Of a stretch of DNA of 8,761 bases, positions 5,401-8,761 are shown piece by piece (positions within the stretch are counted from its first letter, which is position 1; every line of letters begins with the position of its first letter). The notes beneath the pieces were generated by a model that worked only from the letters and a program-made list of their open reading frames with translations, ran no database searches and had not been told where the DNA came from. The translations under genes and the position numbers were made by a program. Origin of the DNA: Acidimicrobiia bacterium. Lineage in GTDB: Bacteria; Actinomycetota; Acidimicrobiia; UBA5794; JAOTWH01. The stretch is taken from positions 1 to 8,761 of the forward strand of contig JAOTWH010000085.1 in assembly GCA_029863035.1 (NCBI GenBank), read 5' to 3'.

Positions 5401-6728
5401 GCCTCTGCCATGGCGGCGCTCACTGATGCGTCGTCGGTTGGATCAACCGCCCTCAGGTCGATGGTGAGTTCCCCGTCTGCTCTTCGAGCAACGATCGGGG
5501 GTTCGTAGTGCAGCAGACGGCGCCACAGTTCGTCTGCATCTCCCGGAACACGGATCACCGGTGAGGACATGCCCCGGCCCGGAACAGATCCGGCACCGGG
5601 GACCGAGCGGCCGGAGTCAAGCTCGGCCGCAACGCCCGCCCGGGTGATCACGTCCTTCGATCTCAACTCGAGCTCCTCGTATGGGATCGATGTCATGGCC
5701 CAGAACGGGATCTCCGCTCCACGACCTTCCGAGTAGAGCTCAATCGTCGCCTCCAAGGCAGCCAGCGTTGGCCCATCGCAGCGCAGCGCTCGGGCCAAGG
5801 GATGGCGTCGCATCGTTTCGATGGCGTCGGATGTTCCCACTGCGATCCCGGCCTGCGGTCCGCGCATGACTTTGTCTCCAGAGAAGAGGACGACATCTGC
5901 TCCCGTCTCGATGGTCTGACGCACTCCCGGTTCTTCAGCCAGCCAATCGGGAGGTGCGTGATCTAGCCAAGGAACCCGAGCGTCGAGCAGGCCGCTTCCC
6001 ACGTCGGCGACGAATGGGAGGTTGTGGCGGGCGGCCAGCTCGGCCAGCTCTCGGTAGGAGGCCTCCTCAGCGAATCCCTCGATGCGGTAGTTGGAGGGAT
6101 GGACTTTGAGGATGAGGCCGGCACCATCAACCGCTGCTTGGTAGTCGGATAGCCGGGTCCGATTGGTGGTGCCGACTTCGATGAGGTCGGCACCCGAGGC
6201 TGCCATCAGCTCGGGCAGGCGGAACGATCCCCCGATCTCGATTAGCTCTCCACGCGATACCAACACCCCACCGTTGCCAGCGAGCGCAGCCAACGCCAAC
6301 AGCAGCGCTCCGGCGTTGTTGTTGACAACGAGAGCAGCTTGGGCGCCGGTGTAGGCGGAAATCAGGTTGGCGGCGTAGGCGCCTCGGCCTCCCCTTTGCT
6401 CTGCCCCGAGGTCCATTTCGACCGGGTCGTAGCCAACGGCGCTGGCTACCGCGGCGTCGGCGGCAGATTGGTGCCACGGCGCCCGACCCAGGTTGGTGTG
6501 CAGCAGGACACCGGTGGCATTGATCACTCGGCGTGACTTGAGTCCGGCCAGTTTCTCCAGCTCCTCGGTGGCCATCTCCTTTGGGTTCGCCGCCTCGGCA
6601 CCGTCGGTCAGAGTCTGGCGGGCCCTATCGAGCGCGTTGCGGGCTGCCTCGACGACGACAGCGCGCGGCAGGGGACTTTGCAGCTGGTCGGCCAATGCAT
6701 CGACAGAAGGAAGATCTCGCAGGCCCAT
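5391..6728 (-). CDS. selA: L-seryl-tRNA(Sec) selenium transferase SelA
   Basis: SelA is a PLP enzyme that converts Ser-tRNA(Sec) to Sec-tRNA(Sec) using selenophosphate. This protein has 445 residues, close to the usual 450-470. An N-terminal helical, tRNA-binding region (about 1-65) precedes the fold-type I aminotransferase core. Visible motifs are INATGVLLHTNLGRAP (69-84), the glycine-rich QRGGRG (111-116), NNNAGA (136-141), E-V-G-T-T-N-R-T (184-191), and FSGDKVMRGPQAG (282-294), in which K286 is the expected PLP lysine. The conserved late motif appears as GAGSVPGRGMSSP (378-390). The ATG at 6728 has a TAGTCT hexamer 6 nt upstream and no Shine-Dalgarno, suggesting a leaderless message. It overlaps selB by 10 bp. 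Neither tRNA-Sec nor selD lies in the window. The stop is TAG. Confidence 0.96.
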   Translation of the reverse strand: MGLRDLPSVDALADQLQSPLPRAVVVEAARNALDRARQTLTDGAEAANPKEMATEELEKLAGLKSRRVINATGVLLHTNLGRAPWHQSAADAAVASAVGYDPVEMDLGAEQRGGRGAYAANLISAYTGAQAALVVNNNAGALLLALAALAGNGGVLVSRGELIEIGGSFRLPELMAASGADLIEVGTTNRTRLSDYQAAVDGAGLILKVHPSNYRIEGFAEEASYRELAELAARHNLPFVADVGSGLLDARVPWLDHAPPDWLAEEPGVRQTIETGADVVLFSGDKVMRGPQAGIAVGTSDAIETMRRHPLARALRCDGPTLAALEATIELYSEGRGAEIPFWAMTSIPYEELELRSKDVITRAGVAAELDSGRSVPGAGSVPGRGMSSPVIRVPGDADELWRRLLHYEPPIVARRADGELTIDLRAVDPTDDASVSAAMAEACR

Positions 6729-6734
6729 ATCGAC

Positions 6735-6740
6735 AGACTA
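6735..6740 (-). promoter_or_regulatory. Putative leaderless -10 box of selA
   Basis: TAGTCT on the minus strand fits TANNNT and ends exactly 6 nt before the selA ATG at 6728. No Shine-Dalgarno precedes that ATG. Any -35 region would fall across the start of fxsA on the other strand; no good match is seen there. Confidence 0.45.
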
Positions 6741-6750
6741 CCTGGGCCGG

Positions 6751-6756
6751 TATCCT
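6751..6756 (+). promoter_or_regulatory. Putative leaderless -10 box of fxsA
   Basis: TATCCT ends exactly 6 nt before the fxsA ATG at 6763, mirroring selA in spacing. A TCGACA at 6730-6735 matches five of six bases of the -35 consensus, with a short 15-bp spacer. A 7-bp direct repeat CCTGGGC (6741-6747 and 6754-6760) overlaps this box and may be a binding site or chance. Confidence 0.5.
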
Positions 6757-6762
6757 GGGCTC

Positions 6763-7137
6763 ATGGGGCTGTTCTTCCTGGCTTTCTTGGTGATTCCGGT
6801 TGCCGAGATCGCCCTCTTCATCACGATCGGCCAGCGCATTGGAGTGGCCTACACGCTGTCTCTTATCGTCATCACCGCCATCATCGGGGCGTACCTGGTG
6901 GCGCGCCAGGGTCGGGGAGTGTGGGCGCGGGCCCAGGGGCAACTGGCTGCGGGCAGCTTCCCGGGGCCGGAGTTGGCCCACGGGGCCATGGTGATATTCG
7001 GAGGCGCCCTATTGCTCACCCCGGGATTCCTTACCGATGCCGTGGGATTCTCACTGATGATCCCGTTGGTTCGCGAGATGCTGCGGCGCTGGGGTACCAA
7101 GCGCTTCAGCTCCCAGGTCGACATCATCGACCTGTGA
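6763..7137 (+). CDS. fxsA: FxsA family membrane protein
   Basis: This 124-residue membrane protein has the family's features: a first membrane helix (about 3-22) containing P-V-A-E-I (12-16), a second (about 29-47) leading into A-R-Q-G (47-50), and GALLLTPGFLTDAVGF (81-96) in the hydrophobic C-terminal half. FxsA in Escherichia coli was named because overproduction relieves F-plasmid exclusion of phage T7; its normal biochemical role is not established. The frame stays open back to 6493, but the ATG at 6763 starts exactly at the conserved N-terminus and lies 6 nt behind TATCCT, so I use it. Its TGA overlaps the next gene's ATG as TGATG, so the two are probably translationally coupled. Confidence 0.9.
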   Translation: MGLFFLAFLVIPVAEIALFITIGQRIGVAYTLSLIVITAIIGAYLVARQGRGVWARAQGQLAAGSFPGPELAHGAMVIFGGALLLTPGFLTDAVGFSLMIPLVREMLRRWGTKRFSSQVDIIDL

Positions 7138-8761
7138 TGGCCGATTGGACTCCGGATACCTCAACAGTTGAGCGAGCCAACCTGACCTCGTTCATGGAGG
7201 AGGTCGGAGTGGACGACTATCCGGCCCTGCACCGCTGGTCGCTGCAGCATCGAGGTGAATTCTGGGACCGCGTGATCCGCCGCCTCGGCATCGAGTTCGA
7301 GGTGCCGTATTCAGACATCTTGGTTGGGGGCGCCGAGGATGCTTCCTGGTGTGTAGGTGGCCGGCTCAACATCGCCACAAGTTGCTTTCAGCAAGATCCC
7401 GAGAAGGTTGCCATCATTTACGGTCGCCGTGACGCCAATCACGAGGTGACGTACGGCCAGCTCCATGCCATGGCAAACCGGGTCGCCAACGGCTTCACCA
7501 CCCGCGGCTTGGCGCCCGGCGAGCCCGTAGCGATAGCAATGCCGATGACCGTCGAGGCAGTGGCGGCCTACCTAGGAATCATCTTGGCCGGAGGGGTGGT
7601 GGTTTCGATCGCCGACAGCTTCGCTGCTCAGGAGATAGCTGCCCGTCTCCGGATAACCAACACGAAGATCGTCGTGACCCAGGACCGATATCAGCGTGGC
7701 GGCAAGCAGCTCGAGATGTTCTCCAAGGTGGTGGAGGCCGGCGCAGCGCAGGCCATCGTCGTGGGTGCCGATGCCGAGCTGAGGACGAACGACGTGGCGT
7801 GGGAGGACTTCCTTGGCGGCGAGGACTACTTCATCCCGGTCACCGCCGCCCCGAATATCCACACCAACATCTTGTTCTCTTCTGGCACCACGGGTGACCC
7901 CAAGGCCATCCCCTGGAGCCACCTCACTCCGATCAAGGCCGCCATGGACGGCCACTTCCACCAGGACATCCACCGTGACGATGTCGTTGCCTGGCCGACC
8001 AATCTGGGTTGGATGATGGGTCCCTGGCTCATCTACGGATCGCTGATCAACGGCGCTGCCCTGGCGTTGTTCGATGACACCCCGGGGACACCCGAGTTCA
8101 CTCGATTCGTTGCCGACGCCGGTGTCACAGTTCTCGGCGTGGTCCCTTCGCTGGTGGCGGCGTGGCGGGCCAACGGCGCTTTGGATGGGGTTGACTGGTC
8201 GGGCATCCGCCTCTTCAGTTCGACCGGAGAGGCATCGAACAGCGATGACATGTCATGGTTGATGGCGACGGCTGGGGGCAAACCGGTAATCGAGTACTGC
8301 GGCGGCACCGAGATCGGTGGCGGCTACATCACAGGAACCGTGGTGCAGCCGGCAGTCGCCGGTACCTTCAGCACCCCCGGCCTTGGTTTGGATGTACACA
8401 TCCTCGACGACGCAGCTGAAGAGGTGCACTCGGGCGAGCTTTTTCTGGAGGGCCCCTCTATTGGACTCTCAACCGAGTTGTTGAATAGAGACCACCACGA
8501 CGTCTACTTCGCCGATACGCCACGCGGCCTGCGTCGCCACGGTGACCACATGGAAAAGCTCGATGACGGCTACTACCGGGCATTGGGCCGTATCGACGAC
8601 ACCATGAACCTGGGCGGCATCAAGATCTCGTCCGCGGAGATCGAGAGGGTGGTGGGCGACGTCGGCGGAGTGGCCGAAACTGCGGCCATCGCAGTGTCGC
8701 CACCGGAGGGCGGTCCGTCGCAGCTGGTCTTATTCGCTGTCGCGGGGGCAGGCGTGGAGCT
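7137..8761 (+). CDS. AMP-forming acyl-activating enzyme, partial (C-terminus beyond window)
   Basis: An uninterrupted frame from the ATG at 7137 (overlapping the fxsA TGA) gives 541 residues before the window ends. It belongs to the ANL superfamily, which activates a carboxylate with ATP and transfers it to CoA. An N-terminal segment resembling the acetyl-CoA synthetase cap (about 28-80, LHRWSLQHRGEFWDRV) precedes the P-loop SSGTTGDPK (248-256), WPTNLGWMMGPW (286-297), CGGTEIGGGY (388-397), and the hinge and A8 region GRIDD (484-488) through MNLGGIKISSAEIE. The catalytic lysine near the C-terminus would lie past the edge. The WPTNLGWMMGPW motif resembles, as I recall, plant peroxisomal acyl-activating enzymes 17/18 more than true acetyl- or acetoacetyl-CoA synthetases. 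The substrate is unknown; a medium-chain or aryl-substituted acid is possible. Confidence 0.88.
   Translation, partial: MADWTPDTSTVERANLTSFMEEVGVDDYPALHRWSLQHRGEFWDRVIRRLGIEFEVPYSDILVGGAEDASWCVGGRLNIATSCFQQDPEKVAIIYGRRDANHEVTYGQLHAMANRVANGFTTRGLAPGEPVAIAMPMTVEAVAAYLGIILAGGVVVSIADSFAAQEIAARLRITNTKIVVTQDRYQRGGKQLEMFSKVVEAGAAQAIVVGADAELRTNDVAWEDFLGGEDYFIPVTAAPNIHTNILFSSGTTGDPKAIPWSHLTPIKAAMDGHFHQDIHRDDVVAWPTNLGWMMGPWLIYGSLINGAALALFDDTPGTPEFTRFVADAGVTVLGVVPSLVAAWRANGALDGVDWSGIRLFSSTGEASNSDDMSWLMATAGGKPVIEYCGGTEIGGGYITGTVVQPAVAGTFSTPGLGLDVHILDDAAEEVHSGELFLEGPSIGLSTELLNRDHHDVYFADTPRGLRRHGDHMEKLDDGYYRALGRIDDTMNLGGIKISSAEIERVVGDVGGVAETAAIAVSPPEGGPSQLVLFAVAGAGVE

Noticed and set aside
4775..5508. Long plus-strand open frames (4775-5347 and 4945-5508) opposite selB and selA
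   Set aside because: Ser/Arg/Pro-rich antisense frames typical of high-GC coding DNA; the minus-strand genes carry all the conserved motifs.
6493..6762. 90-codon upstream extension of fxsA
   Set aside because: It is antisense to the selA N-terminus, while the FxsA family starts at the ATG at 6763, behind a good -10 box.
7135..7137. fxsA TGA as a selenocysteine codon, given selAB next door
   Set aside because: The FxsA family ends here, the read-through frame soon hits another stop without conserved sequence, and the TGATG overlap starts a genuine gene.

Overview
The window reads as ordinary chromosome from a high-GC actinobacterium, most likely a deep-branching one of Acidimicrobiia type. 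The case rests on a WhiB-like iron-sulfur regulator (a family confined to Actinobacteria and their phages), several genes whose ATG lies 6-7 nt behind a TANNNT -10 hexamer with no Shine-Dalgarno (leaderless style), and high GC throughout. The class-level placement is inference.

Layout. (1) 1-253: a tRNA-Pro(CGG) gene on the minus strand. Behind it lies a trailer with four consecutive stem-loops, then a perfect second copy of the tRNA 3' end with its first 15 trailer bases, running into the window edge. (2) 254-1934, minus strand: a degenerate single-domain response regulator followed by a CNNM/CorC-type membrane protein; the tRNA lies 11 bp after this gene. (3) 2013-3290, plus strand: a long NfeD-type membrane protein whose ClpP-like domain seems to have lost its catalytic serine. 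(4) 3357-3632, plus strand: a WhiB-like protein with a strong Shine-Dalgarno before a TTG start; its 3' end overlaps tail-to-tail with selB. (5) 3586-6728, minus strand: selA and selB overlapping by 10 bp, the core of selenocysteine synthesis and decoding. Neither tRNA-Sec nor selD is in the window. (6) 6763-8761, plus strand: fxsA, coupled by TGATG to an AMP-forming acyl-activating enzyme that runs off the right edge.

How the genes work together. SelA makes Sec-tRNA(Sec) and SelB delivers it, so the organism should encode selenoproteins elsewhere. fxsA and the acyl-CoA ligase form a small operon facing away from selA across a 34-bp gap that appears to hold two back-to-back leaderless promoters. 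The response regulator and NfeD genes also diverge, from a 78-bp gap with the same promoter style. No phage, transposase, CRISPR array or defence gene is visible. The most unusual structure is the stem-loop array and partial tRNA duplication at the left edge.
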